Positions 10,469-23,800 of a DNA stretch of 64,000 nt are shown in pieces. The number at the start of each line of letters is the position of its first letter. The first letter of the stretch is position 1. The notes below the pieces were generated by a model. It had not been told where the DNA came from. It searched no databases and saw only the letters and a program-made list of their open reading frames with translations. The position numbers were made by a program, and so were the translations under genes. The stretch covers positions 37,644,001 through 37,708,000 of the forward strand of contig NC_092335.1 of NCBI RefSeq assembly GCF_046630445.1. Reading direction: 5' to 3'. The DNA is from Rutidosis leptorrhynchoides. Lineage: Eukaryota; Streptophyta; Magnoliopsida; Asterales; Asteraceae.

Positions 10469-10837
10469 TGTTATAATTCAGTAGGCTTATAACTACCTTT
10501 AGTGGTTTGATTCTTGATGTTATAATTCAGTAGGCTTATAACTACCTTTAGTGGTTTGATTCTTGATGTTATAATTCAGTAGGCTTATAACTACCTTTAG
10601 TGATTTGATTCTTGATTTAGAATACTAATAATGAAGTGTAAGAACAAAGATGATAATGGAGAGAAAGAAAGAAACACTTTGTAAGTGTGAGAAATGGTGC
10701 AAGTTTAATGCTTGCATTCATGAGTATTTATAGCCTAAAATCTCAATATAAAAATACATACTTTGTGTACCAAAATTGACTATATGTATACACCAAAATT
10801 GACTATCCATATCTATATTATTATTATTATTATAACA
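10469..10837 (-). repeat. Copia A 5' LTR
   Basis: 369 bp, identical by eye to the other LTR. It has the same triple 49-bp tail (10469, 10518, 10567) and a TATA-like box at 10735-10722 (minus strand). It ends at target duplication ATTTA. Confidence 0.95.
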
Positions 10838-11037
10838 ATTTATACATTTAATTCTTTGTTAACGTTTCCAAGTTATCATAAAAGGTTGTTCGTGAATTGC
10901 CGGGAATGGTCGAAGGTCAAATGGATATATGAAACAGTTCAAAATTTTTGAGACTCAACATTAACAGACTTTTCTTATCGTGTCGAAATCACTTAAAGAT
11001 AAAGTTTAAATTTGGTCGGAAATTTCCGGGTCGTCAC
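10838..11037 (-). mobile_element. Gypsy-type LTR end remnant
   Basis: On the minus strand, 11037 begins TGTGACGACCCGGAAATTTC. The following 150 bp match 1425-1586 with scattered changes. It is the host sequence into which copia A inserted. Old and non-coding. Confidence 0.5.
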
Positions 11038-11374
11038 ACCACGCATGCGAAGATTGCAACAATAACAATGCATGTTCGAATCTCGGGCCTGGCATGCTGT
11101 GGGAAAATGGGTGATGGTGTTTCGCCAAGCTCCAGTGGGCTACCGGGGACCGTTGGATGGGTTGACAAAGTCAACACAGGGCTAACATGTCCCTGCCGAT
11201 ACACATGTTTTTGCAACAACAATACTAGAGTCAATCTTATATTTTATTAAAAAAAATTAGAACAACATACTAATAACAAATCAATAATCATAAAAAAAAA
11301 AATATTGCTTAGCAATTAACAGTTAGCAATACAACAACACAAGTAGAATTAATTGGATAGCAAATAGTTCAGAA
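11038..11374. other. Non-coding; isolated B-box-like word
   Basis: GTTCGAATCTC at 11073-11083 resembles a pol III B-box, but no A-box at the right distance was found. A 100-codon open frame crosses here and into the LTR remnant. It has no recognisable domain and I do not regard it as a gene. Confidence 0.4.
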
Positions 11375-12115
11375 CTAGTTTTTTAACCTTCGCTTCGCGC
11401 CGGGGTTCGATTCACAATGTATTTTATTGCGTTTATTTTGGAAAAATTATTTTGTGGCTAACGATGATGTCGTTGAAGCGCAACTCGAGTCGAACGAAAA
11501 GGTATAACCCGTCAAAGATTTAGATGTTATCTTAAATTAACAATATATGTGTATTTCCGCGCTTCGCTATGGAGTTGTTGACTTTTTAAAATTTAACGCA
11601 ATTAACTCGTTAGCTTATATTAACATTCCGTATGATTTAAGAATAGAACATTTACTGAGTAATATCAAAAAAATTACTAAATAATTTTTTTAAAAAAATA
11701 ATAAGACCCATATGTATATACTGTTAATAGATGAAAATAGTTACGGAGCCCGCGAGGAAAAACTCAACATGTATGAAAGGTGGACTCAAATATTTAGCGT
11801 TTTTTAAAAAGCGCCCGTTTTGCGTATAGTTAGTGATATTGTGTTCATAAAGTTATTTCGAGCTTAACGATGGTGTCTGAAAAATTTAACTCGTTGCGAG
11901 CGAGAAGATATGACCCGTTGAATATTTGAGTGGAGTTTATTTAATATTTTTTTATGAAAATGTTGATTTGACACTTTACCCCACTGTTTGTGGTTGTCGA
12001 TTTTAATTTTTGAACAAAGTGTGGGGACCGTCGGTGAAAAAAGGGGGAAAAGGTGAAAGGACGAAAATGCCCTTGGTACTATTAATAAATTTTGTCTAAT
12101 AGATAATATGATAAT
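11375..12115 (-). mobile_element. Helitron-like 3' end, minus strand
   Basis: Read on the minus strand, a GC-rich hairpin region (GGCGCGAAGCGAAGG) is followed after about 11 bases by AACTAG and then T. This is the classic plant Helitron 3' signature: a hairpin, then CTRR, inserted before T. Inside, two diverged copies of a roughly 90-bp stretch (about 11440-11535 and 11855-11940) are visible. The 5' terminus was not found and no Rep/helicase coding is present. The body is interrupted by copia B at 12116, so this is a non-autonomous fossil fragment. Confidence 0.5.
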
Positions 12116-12408
12116 TGTTATAATATCTTTACAGCCACATAAGTCAAGATATGGCTGCACAATTTTATTGGATTCATATCTCTTTAACTGTTTAACTTTT
12201 GACGCATTATTAGGTTGAATAAAAGTTGTACAGTAACTTATGTACTATAAATATGCAATCAAGTGTGGTGTAACAGATGCACAATTCTGAATATATTTTT
12301 CATACACTACTCATACATATACTCTCCTTTTCGTTATGTTATTTATTAGTAGTTTATAGTCAAGAACCAGACTACAAAAGGTAGTTATAAACCTACTAAA
12401 TTATAACA
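12116..12408 (+). repeat. Copia B 5' LTR
   Basis: 293 bp, TG...CA, with a TATA-like box (TACTATAAATATGC) at 12243-12256. The last 48 bp are a single copy of the tail that copia A carries three times. Confidence 0.95.
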
Positions 12409-12960
12409 CGTTATCAGCACGATTATCTCAACATTTATACTAAATATGGTTGGCTCTGCCACCTAACTAATATATGGTCGGTTATACCACCTAAATGATA
12501 TATGGTCGACATTGTCGCCTAATTTACATTTATGTTATCTAACATTTATTTATGTATACTAACATTTACATTTATGTTATCTAACATTTATTTATGTATA
12601 CTAACATTTACAGTTATGTTCACTAACATTTATATTTATGTTATTTAAGTTATATATGGTCGGTTATACCACCTGAATTATATTTTTTTTTGTAATCTAA
12701 CTCTTATTAACTTCACTAACATTTATATTTATGTTAATAAGACCTCATGATTGTACGCAACACGTCATTTGACAACACGGTACTTTATGTACGCAACACG
12801 TCATTTGACAACACGGTACCGTGGGTCGAGATTAATTCCGATCAATACGAATACGATGGGGTCTTTATATGTTATCTAACATTTATGATTACTTATGCAA
12901 TTTATCATTATTTATTTCATGCATACTAATATTTATTCTTAAAATTTATTATTTATGTAT
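12409..12960 (+). other. Copia B leader
   Basis: It begins CGTTATCAGCACGAT, as in copia A. GGTCGGTTATACCACCT-type words repeat at 12430-12520 and 12655-12680. ACATTTAT-rich repeats fill 12521-12735. A 36-bp tandem duplication (GTACGCAACACGTCATTTGA...) starts at 12753 and 12789. Confidence 0.75.
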
Positions 12961-14612
12961 AATTTCTTTTTTTTTGGTTGATCGTTTATGGTGCCTGCTC
13001 CAGAAAGTAAGCTTCAAAGATAAATGGTAGGTAAGGGTTTGTTTGTTTTATGGATCCTGATTATTTTTACTCCATATAATTTGTTTACCAGTTAAAAAAA
13101 TATGGGGAAAGCAACACGTGTGCCACTAACCCAACTACCCATTTTCAGTGAAGGAACATGTGGTCTAGTAACTTTAAATATCCACTTTCAAAACAACTAA
13201 AACATGATGAACCATAAAATATATTTTAGAACATAACAGATCAAAAGATTATGGCGTTAAATAAGATTAGTCATGTGTTACAAAACTTAAAGGTGAAAGT
13301 AAATGTGGCAAATGGGTGAGTTGAATAAAAAGTCTAAATTACTATTGTTTTGATATGTGAAAGTAAAATGTGGCAAATGGGTGACTTGGAACGTTTTTTT
13401 GTCAAAAACTTTAATTTTTTTTTCTATTTGATATCTTATACGCTAATTGTTCATATTAAAAAAACTGATAGGGTTGATAATGTAACTTTTTCATAAAAAA
13501 AGGCAAATTTATGTTTACCGGCAGGGGCGAAAATACTAGGGGGCATGGAAAACACCTGCCCCAGTTTACTTGAAATTTTCAGGCTTAAAGAATTTGGATT
13601 TTTTTTTATTTTGCCCTTAGTAGATTTTATTTTTATTATCTTATCTTATATACAATCAAGTAAAAAAATAAAAAAAAAACCTTGAAATTTTAGAAACAAC
13701 ATGGTAATTGATTTGTAGAGGGTTTACGTTTAAAGCAATTTTGAGAAATTAAAACAATGTACCTCGAAGTTTATACGGAGTAATTGTTTTGTGTGAAAAA
13801 AGGTAGCCTTGAAATTTTAGATGAAACACTCATAAAGGAGGAAGAAATAGTGAACTTTGGGAATGAGAATGGAAAAGGACTTGGATTAGGAATTGGAATT
13901 CTGGAAGAAAAAAAAAATTAAAACAATATGGTATTATGGTATAAGGGTAGTTTCATTTCCACTAATAATTGGGGTAAAATGTGAGGTGTCGGTGAATGGC
14001 AAGCAACGCGGGACCTGATCCATGAAGTGGGGGCATTGCATGTGATTATGGACAAGAAAGTGTTTAAATGAGTTTTACAGAAAGGGGGAAAGTAAAGTAA
14101 TTTTTTTTTCTCAAAACGTGTCAAATGTTTTGTTAAAAACGTGACCGTTTGAAAAAGGAGGTTGAATAATAAAACTTAAAAAATAAATTATTTTTTAAGA
14201 GTGTGCATCAAAATGGCCCGTTTAATAATGGGAAGTTAAAAAGACAGTCAAATTGTTTCAACGAACAAGGGTTCAATTGGATGTTTGTAAAAAAAAAAAA
14301 ATCCAAATTTTCAGTTATTTGATTTTTTTTTTTTTTTTTAAAAAAAAAAATTCGCGGGTACGGGTGATGGATCCAATGAATCCACATCCACGACTCGCGG
14401 GTGCCATCCCTAATTGTGACGAGTACAAATCAACTAAAAGTCTAAAAGATAAATGCTCCTATAGGGACCAAATGTTCACAATAATTGCTAAGCTAGATAT
14501 GAAACAAATAGTTCATCAAGAAAAAAAAATATGCATCTAAAGCTTCTACTAAAAATTAATGTGCAATGTACAACATATAACTATATGGTCAAATTCATTT
14601 GAGCCTTCAGAG

Positions 14613-14990
<378 letters not shown>

Positions 14991-15019
14991 GTATATTGTG
15001 AAAAAGAATCACAAATATT

Positions 15020-17804
15020 TCTTGAAAGAATTCAAGGTAAGATATATGAACCAATTCATCCATCATGTGAACCATTTTGATATTTCATGGTTCTAATAGA
15101 CGCATCTAGCGGATGGTCTCATATTTGTATGTTATCAAGTCATAATATGGCATTTGCAAAGTTTCTTGCACAAATTATTAAATTGAGAACACATTATTCT
15201 GATTACACCATTAAAAGAATGAGACTTGATAATGCTTGTGAGTTAACATCTCAAGCATTTAATGATCATTATATATCTACATGGATTGTTATTGAACATC
15301 CAGTTACTCATGTGCATACACAAAATTAGTTTAGCTGAATCAATAGATAAACGCTTGCAGCTAATAACTAGACAATTGATAATGAGTACAAAACTCTCAA
15401 TATTTATATGTGGACATGTAAATTTACATGTTGCGATATTAATTCGCATTATACCATGTGGAAGTCATAAATATTTTCACTTACTACTTGATTTTGGCCA
15501 AGAGCCAAATTTTTTCCACCTTAGAACATTGGTTGTGCAGTGTATGTTCCAATTGTATCACCACAACACAATAAAATGGTTCTTCAAAGAAAGATGGTAA
15601 TATATTTTGGATATAAAACATCTTCAATCATAAGATATATTGAACCCATGATGGCTGATGTTTTTACAGCACGTTTTGCTGATTGTCATTTTAATGAAAC
15701 ATTGTTCCCTAAATTAGGGGGAGAAATAAAAAAAATGATGCTTCATGATGTGAACATCAATCAAGGTATATTGAACTCGCACAAAAGAATGTGAAACGAA
15801 AGTTCAAAAATAATGCATATGCAAGAACTTGCAAATTAATTACTTTACGCATTTACAGATATAAAAAGAGTGACTAAATCATATATATCAGCGATAAATG
15901 CTCCAGCTCGAACTGAAATTCCAAAAGCTGGCAATAATGTCACTATTGAGTCTTTGCCACGCATCAAACGTGGAAGATAAATTGGTTCCGAAGATAAAAA
16001 TCCTCGAAAAAGAAAATCAGCTGATAATGAGGTAAAAGAAAGTGTTCAAGAAGAACCACAAATCAATACTCCTTCTGCAGAGGATATTGATAGATGTAAA
16101 TACATAAATTGCAATAAATTATGCAATATTATGGAACTGAAATGAAATGAAAAATCTTGATGAGATATTTTCATATAATGTTACAATGACATCATGAATA
16201 AAGATGATGATCTGGAACCAAAATATGTCATTGAATATCAAAATAGACGTGATTGAGCTCAACGGAAAGGAGCAATACGAGCTGAATTAGAATCGCTCAA
16301 TAAAAGAAAAGTTTTTGGATCAATCGTTATCACTTTTAAAGATGTGAAACAATGGGATACAAATGAATTTTTATCCGAAAAGAAATGTGCAAATGAAGTT
16401 ACAAGGCAAAACTAGACTTGTAACTCAAGATTTCCCACTAAGACCAGAAATGAATTATGAGAAAAACTTATCTTTATGTAATGGATACAATTACTTATTA
16501 GATACTTAATCAACCTGGTAGTTACTTAAATGCATCTCATGGATGTTGTTACTACTTATCTATATGGATCACTTGATAGTGATATATATGAATATACCTG
16601 AAGGGTTTAAGGTATCAGAAACATCTAATACAAAACCTAAAGAAATGTGTTCCATTGAATCACAAAGATTTTTATATGGTTTGATACAATAGTATAATGG
16701 ATTAAGTGATTACTTGATAAGAAAAGTGTATACATATAAACTTATTTGCATATATGTTTTAATTATGAAAACAATGACCAGATATATATATATATCGTAG
16801 TTATTTATGTTAATGGTCTTAACATCATATGAACAAATAAAGAGATCTATGAAATCATTCAACTTCTATAGAATTAATTTGAAATGAAAGATCTTGAAAA
16901 AACTAAGTATTACCTTGGATTGCAAATTGAAAATATGCCTAATTGTTTACTTGTACATCAAACAACTTATATCGAAAAGATTTTAAAACATCTTCATATG
17001 TACAATACAAAACCATTAAGTACTCCTATGGTTATTAAATCACTCAATATTGACACTGATCTATTTCATCTCTGTAAAATCATGAAGATCTTCTTGGATC
17101 GGAAGTTCCATATCTTAGTGCAATTGGAGTTCTTATGTATCTTACAAATTATACAAAAACTTGACATTTCTTTTGCAGTTAATTTGTTGGCAAAGGTTTA
17201 GCTCAACTACTACTAAAAGACACTGGAATGGGATCAAACACATATTTTGATACCTTTGAGGAACTACTGATTTATAATTATTTTATTCTAACGATTCAAA
17301 ACAAGATTTGTTTGGTTATACAGATGCAGGTTATTTATCTGATCCACATAAAGCTAAATCTTAAACTGGATATGTATTCCTAAATGGGGGTATTACAGTT
17401 TCATGGCGTTCTCAAAACAAACACTTGTTGCAACATCATCAAATCATGCCGAAGTAATTGCATTACATGAAGCTACTCGAGAATGTGTTTGGTTGAGAAC
17501 AATGATACAACTCATTATTGATTCTTGTGGACTATAATGTTATAAAAGTCCAACAACTATCTATGAAGATAATGCAGCCTGCATAACACAGATGAAGAAA
17601 GGGTATATCAAAAGTGATCGAACAAAACATATACCTCCTAGACTCTTCTCATATACTCAAGGTCTCATTAAAGATAACCAAGTCAAGTTGAGATATGTTC
17701 AATCCAGCAACAACTCTGCTGATCTTTTTACCCAAGCACTCCCGACTGCAATTTTCAGAACACATGTTCGTAATATTGGCATGAGGCATGTTCAAAAGAT
17801 GTAA
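15020..17804 (+). pseudogene. Copia B pol remains
   Basis: In order, I can recognise the integrase core (FMVLIDASS-like start near 15087, DNA...LTSQAFND near 15230), the AT-hook-like basic stretch near 15990, reverse transcriptase segments (KYYLGLQIE near 16900), and the RNase H end (GYIKSDRTKHIPPR near 17600, ending HVQKM at 17804). It is closest to copia A, with the same RNase H ending. The remains are heavily broken, with dozens of breaks. It is a fossil that cannot encode a working polyprotein. Confidence 0.9.
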
Positions 17805-17959
17805 AAGCTCAACGATGTCTACTTGAGGGGGAGTAAACTCTATGCTGCACTCTTTTTCCCTTAGCTAAAGTTTTTTTTTTCCCACTGGGTTTTCTTTAGC
17901 AAGGTTTTTAACGAGGCAATACTAAATGCTCTCAAATAAAATTGTCATCCAAGGGGGAG

Positions 17960-18252
17960 TGTTATAATATCTTTACAGCCACATAAGTCAAGATATGGCT
18001 GCACAATTTTATTGGATTCATATCTCTTTAACTGTTTAACTTTTGACGCAATATTAGGTTGAATAAAAGTTGTACAGTAACTTATGTACTATAAATATGC
18101 AATCAAGTGTGGTGTAACAGATGCACAATTCTGAATATATTTTTCATACACTACTCATACATATACTCTCCTTTTCGTTATGTTATTTATTAGTAGTTTA
18201 TAGTCAAGAACCAGACTACAAAAGGTAGTTATAAACCTACTAAATTATAACA
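17960..18252 (+). repeat. Copia B 3' LTR
   Basis: 293 bp, preceded by the polypurine tract AAGGGGGAG (17951-17959). It matches the 5' LTR except for one mismatch seen by eye. Confidence 0.95.
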
Positions 18253-18272
18253 ATAATAATAATTATCATTAT

Positions 18273-18299
18273 CAAAAAAAAAAAAAAAAAAAAAAAAAA
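18273..18299. repeat. Poly(A) run
   Basis: About 27 adenines just outside copia B. This could be a retroposon tail or simple slippage; no body was recognised. Confidence 0.8.
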
Positions 18300-18479
18300 T
18301 TTGCAAAAACTCCCCAATAACGTACTTTAAATTGATATGTCTGAGTCTGTCCACAAAAATCAATAGTCAAAAACATTAGAACAAGACTATATAGTGAAGA
18401 CACATGATTACTAAATTACCAATTATTAAATTTGAAACTTCTAAAGTAGTGAAAGCAGTTATATCCCTTCATTATTTAT

Positions 18480-18870
18480 GACCCAACTTCACTATTATAT
18501 ATAGCTTTGAACGATTGAAACATAGTTAATTGAAATTGAAGCATATTTACATACCAAATATTCAAATACCAACAAGAAATTGAAGGATTGAATTTTGAAG
18601 CCTGAATTTTGAAGTCGATCGATGACGTCGATGTTGCATACGGTCACACTATTTTGAAGGATTGATAGGTTATCATCTTTAACAAGAAACCGGAAACGTA
18701 TTGCATAATAACACAATTGAACCACCACTTTATTAATTTTTCTGCCCTTATTCCTTAATTTTTTGTTTGGGCCTAACAAGCATATACTTGATGTTTTAAT
18801 TTTTTTGGGCCCCTATAATATTTGGGCCCTGTACAAATGTGCGGATTGAACACCTATTGGGCCGGGCCTG
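18480..18870 (-). mobile_element. hAT-like terminus fragment
   Basis: Read on the minus strand from 18870, the sequence starts CAGGCCCGGCCCAATAGG and continues with GGGCCC-rich words (TACAGGGCCCAAAT, AGGGGCCC). This resembles the CAGGGCCGGCCC start of plant hAT elements. No opposite end or 8-bp duplication was found. A 94-codon minus-strand frame (18495-18779) lies inside, with no recognised domain. Confidence 0.35.
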
Positions 18871-19815
18871 ATTATCATATATGCCCATTGTAAATATAAA
18901 AAATTAACATATATACCCAGTTATACCCACTTTAAGAGATTAATGTCGTATATGTTAATTTTAAACACAAAAATTCATCATAAATGCACATCTATTAAAC
19001 TAACAATCTAATCAATAGAATAGCATTTTTTAATATTTTATGAATCTGCTACTTAACTCGTATATGTTATTATCGTTATTAAGAAGTTCACAGAACCATA
19101 AACCTTGTGCAAATTGCGCGCATCCCTGACAGTATTTATTAGAGGATATAGTAGGACTGATGTTTTCAAGTTCACATAATACAGTGCACAAGCTTGGTGA
19201 TTTTGCTAACAACAAAAGATGTACAAGCATTTATTGATAAAGAGTTATATAATTAAACACAAACACCCTGTATATACGACTAACAATGTGTAATAATTTG
19301 GTGCAGCTTGATTCAGTTCCATTCGGGATACTGAAAAAACCGGTACCGCTTTCTTAGTTCGGTCCTTGATTTTAGATAATTTCAGTTTTGGTACGGTTTA
19401 GTATCCGTACCGATCTCATTCCTAATAGTAGCATATATAATATAATACAATGATTCAATGATCAATTAAACAAGTTTTATCGAAAAAACTATGCTGATGA
19501 ATGCATCAATATATTATTTGATTTAAATATCACCATTCTGAATCTATACGCATTTTGGTCACCAAATATTTACTCTGTAATAGTCAACGAATGAATGAGT
19601 TTGAATAAATCAGTTATTTGGTGCATCCAATGACATACAACGATTGATGTACATAATTAGTTTGAATACAAATCTATAAGTTTCATAAATAAATAAAAAA
19701 AGGTATTCTCACCATGAAATGCCTTTTTATTAGTAGGGAGCATCAAATGAATAAGGAGGTTATTATCACCCATGAGGGAATCATGCACGGGCAGAATAAA
19801 CTACGGCGTAATGAT
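18871..19815. other. Intergenic, no gene seen
   Basis: AT-rich. Near 19330-19420 is a CCGGTACCG/CGGTACGG-containing imperfect inverted pair of the 'TTCGGTACCG' style common in plant repeats. Short frames only. Confidence 0.5.
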
Positions 19816-19818
19816 TTA

Positions 19819-20691
19819 GGGCCCGTTTATTTTGGACTTAATTGGGATTAATGTCCTAGATAGATTATTCGGTAATCACTATAGGGTGTTTACTTAGACC
19901 TTTTTGATTAATCCCAACTGGCTAGAAGGCATTCTGATACATCCCCAAAACCTATGTTGTCCACATACAGCAATCCATATTCCATGGTTACCCTTGCATC
20001 TAAAAAAATACAAATAAAATCTTCATCCTCCTTTATGTTATCTTCCTATCAAGATGAGACAACCACAACATTTAGCATTTAGCAGACAACGATCAAGCAG
20101 ATAATCATTAACCTCTTGTATCTTGTATCTCCGACGAGCATCTAGTTTCTTTGGCAAGCACCACCGCTTGAATCCCATAACCTCTTGTATCTCCGGCGAG
20201 CATCAGTTGTGGCTCCGTTTGTATATCCGATGACACCGCTTGTAGCTCCGTATATATCTCCGCCGAGCACCCATCTGTAACTCCGGCGACCATCGCTTAA
20301 ATTTTATTGTTTCTAGGTAAAAGCAAAGCCAATATGTTGTTTTTATTACTTTGGTGCTCTCTTGTTAAACTTGAAATTCAAATGTTAAATTAGTATTTTG
20401 ATGATGAGAAATAGATTGAAGAGAGGATTGTTTAAGAAGGAATCGTGAAAAGAAGAAATGAGTGTATTTTTTGTGGTAGGTGATTTTATTAATTGTTACT
20501 TTTCCAGATGATGAGAATGATGAGATATTTTACAAGGGTAAAATGGTAATTTGGTTTTATTAAGACAATTTATTAAATGAGAAAGTAAACACCAAGCTTT
20601 TATTATCATCTTAGTGGATTATGACTATCATTATCTATATAGCCATCTATATTCATACTGTGACTTAATGAAAAAAAAAGTATACATGCCC
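19819..20691. mobile_element. PIF/Harbinger-like MITE candidate
   Basis: An 873-bp segment flanked by TTA on both sides (19816-19818 and 20692-20694), the target size and sequence of PIF/Harbinger elements. Terminal bases are GGGCCCGTTTATTTTGG on the left and, inverted, GGGCATGTATACTTTTT on the right, an imperfect inverted repeat. The subterminal word GGTGTTTACTT occurs near both ends in opposite orientation. There is no transposase; a 61-codon minus-strand frame looks incidental. A TTA duplication alone is weak evidence. Confidence 0.5.
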
Positions 20692-20859
20692 TTAGTATGT
20701 TTTATTTAGTATACATAATGCTACATGTTACTTAATGGGTAAATAAGATGAATTTATGGGTTTAAATTGGACTTATATGATAATATATTGTTTACGTGGA
20801 TAAATATGAGATTTTCTAAGTTTAATAAGGGTGTATATGATAATAACCCATTAAAAAGC

Positions 20860-23800
20860 TCCGATTGGCTGATGACTACTTTAGAAATCATTTACGCTCT
20901 TCAACCCGACCCATGCTCCATCCATTATTCCCTTTCAAACCCTAGCTCGACACAAAAATCTCTGGAAGCTAAGAAACCCCAACTATGTCCATCGGTGGTG
21001 GTAGGAGCCCCACACCGCAAAACAACGATTCCACTCACCCGATCGCTTAACAGGCCGTACAGGTTGCCTGTACAAATAGCCGAAATAATCATTAGAATAA
21101 TCGATCGATTTCAATTAAATCAGGTGTTTTTTTTTCTTCGTTTTCTTTTTATGCCTCTTGATTGTTGTTACCTTTGATTATAATGTTAATTCCATTCTAA
21201 TTTAACATTTTCTTCGTATTTCTTCTTCATCCTTTATTTTCTCTGATCTATGTTCATATCCGTTTTTTATACTTTTGACAGCCTTAAGCCCTAATCTTTG
21301 TTGAAATTGTTTATCATCCATCAACAAAATAATGTTTAGGTAAATGATTATTTGAGAGTATATGTTGTTTTTTAACAAGGTTTACAACCTCCATATTGAA
21401 TCAATGAATGAAGATTTATGTATTAGGATCTCTAACATTCACCAGGTAGTGTCTAATCTCAGTGTTATATTCAGAGATCAGATGTGCAGTGTCTGTTTAA
21501 GCTTTATGAATTGTCAAGATATATAAGTTGTTACTGAAAGGCTTTTAACCTTATATTATTTTGTCTATTATATAATTATGTATTATCCTTTCACTTTAAT
21601 GAAAAAAGGTTTTTGATTTTAGGTTCTAATTATAGACACTGAAATATTAGTACTTTGATTTGTGCTATTTGTTGGAGCTTTATAAACTGTAGATATATCT
21701 ATAGGTCTTGAAAATCTGTTAACCTTATATTGTAAGTTTTAATATTTACTATTTGTATATCCCCATTGTGTGCATATCTGGATTGAATATTATTTTTATG
21801 TATTTTACTATGTTGCAAGTTCAATGGCACTAAACTTGCTCTGTTTTGTAAGTGAAACCTTTTGGATTTTGTAGAACTCAAAGGAATCTTATATCACTTT
21901 TTTATTTTATTTTGACAAACAAGAAACACCATTCGTGTTGGTCAAGACTCAAGAGCAAGAATTAGGCCCGCCAAGGTAAAGACACAAACTTTGTAACAAG
22001 CATTCAATTAGTCATCGCAACTACCTTTATGCATCCTTAATAAATGTGAATATTAGTTTGATGTTTTTCCGTTTCATGACTTTAATTTACTCTGATGTTT
22101 GCAGTTATGGTGCCTCAGGTATTTTGTCTGACAACTTTGGAAAACTGTCAACTTTGACCGTACATGATCGTCGTTGGATTAAGCTGAACAAACATATCAT
22201 GAGAGAGCAGTTGTTATTCTACATCAGATATAAGCAGAGGTTAGTGCTAACAAATGGATCAACTTTGGTTATGTTTTATGTCAAAACTAAAGTGTAAAGT
22301 TAAAAGATACAACTAAAGGATATCATTCCAATGACTTGAATATCACGTCAACTGATTTCAACTACACAATAAGTTTCTGTTTTTTTCGAACAAAAGGGTC
22401 GGAACTCGCCTGATTATTAGTTTATAATAATATGGCATATGTAATCATATATTGACATTTAATTCAATACATCAATAATTTAGTGTAAAATGTAGTGCCA
22501 GATCCATTTTGATCTATTTACTGAACCAAACCCAACTAACCTTCCCAAACCCAACTAACCTTCCCAGTTAACTTTCTTTACGATCTACAGTTGCAGATAT
22601 AAATTGTTTGATGTTGTGGACTTTTTGGGAGATAGTATCCGATAAACCAAAAGGAGAGAGTATGCCCGTCATTAGATTAAACGAGGTGCTTCTAACTGAG
22701 GTGATGTTTCTCAGTTTCTCATTTCATATAACTCAATACTTCAATCATTGAATAGAAGTATTAACGAAACTCTTTTTAGTTAGACTCCTCTTTTGAAAAT
22801 ATATCTCATGGTTGTGAACAACAGTGAGCATGCTATGTCGGTAAATGTGAAGATAGCGGAACTATAGGTAAATGGTACAAATGGGCTGCAGGGGTTCGGC
22901 GAGTGAAAATGGTCACATGTTTATGTGGAATTATACCTATCAAATGCTTATATTTATAGTAAAAAGTTTGACTGTTATAGTTATACCAATGATCTTTTTG
23001 TTATATATCTTTGATGACATACACATGTAAGTTTCAGAAAAATACTTTGGCTACAAAAGTTTGTGACAATGATGTGTAACCTGTAAAATAAGGAAGAGAA
23101 GTGAAAATTAAAGAGGAACAGTTGTATTGATTACAAATCATTTCATAACCATTATTTTATTTCCGGTTTTTGTAAATATTCATTCATTTGTAACTTATTA
23201 TAGCCCATTGGTTTTGAAAGCAACGCCTTCGTTGTACAACGTGTACAATCAACATCAATTTCTGCTACTGCAAGTATCCGCCAAGTGGTCGAAATATTGC
23301 TGAAACATTGGGACATGACTCTCCTCGAGCTCAGATTGCTCCTCTGGTAGCTCAAAAACCTTCTACATACGCATCTTATGTTAGTACTAGATGTGTCAAC
23401 TGGGTGGATTGGGTAATGGGTTAAAGAGTACTGTCTGTCTCAGTACAGATTGAATTGAACCGAGTTCAGCTGACTCGAAACAAGTTATGTCTAGTTGGTA
23501 TTAGTTTGGATATTTCAATTATATAATTTTACAAAATCAGATTGTTACAATAATAATCTTTCTTTTAGACAATGCGAATCGTTATATGCTCTAAATTAAA
23601 CTGGCATGGGCAACTGCAAATCTTTGCCACCCATTTCTATTTTAGTTATTTTTTTATTTGACCCACTTGACCCACGAGAGATCAAACATTAACTTGAAGC
23701 CCCCTATCGCAAGTAGATGGGCCAATATCCATTTTTAGTTACCATACATCATGTACTTATATTTATCATGTTCAATGTAGTGGCCTGTTGGAACTCAAAG

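Larger units (their letters stand above)
4932..10837 (-). mobile_element. Ty1/copia LTR retrotransposon (copia A)
   Basis: A full-length element of 5906 bp on the minus strand. Two 369-bp LTRs (4932-5300 and 10469-10837) look identical by eye and end in TG...CA. The element is flanked by ATTTA on both sides (4927-4931 and 10838-10842). A purine tract (AAGGGGGAG on the minus strand) touches the 3' LTR. Parts in order on the minus strand are gag, protease, integrase, reverse transcriptase and RNase H, the copia order. It looks nearly whole, with about one or two breaks. Identical LTRs point to a very recent insertion. It lies inside an older gypsy-type LTR remnant. The short LTRs and the GHW..TCRT.KHLV zinc knuckle suggest a compact plant copia lineage (perhaps Ivana/Oryco-like), which I cannot settle by eye. 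Confidence 0.95.

Noticed and set aside
11034-11250. tRNA-derived SINE at the B-box-like GTTCGAATCTC
   Set aside because: No A-box at a suitable distance and no tail; kept only as an isolated word.
13522-13560. hAT terminus (CAGGGGCGAAAATACTAGG)
   Set aside because: No matching inverted end or 8-bp duplication found nearby.
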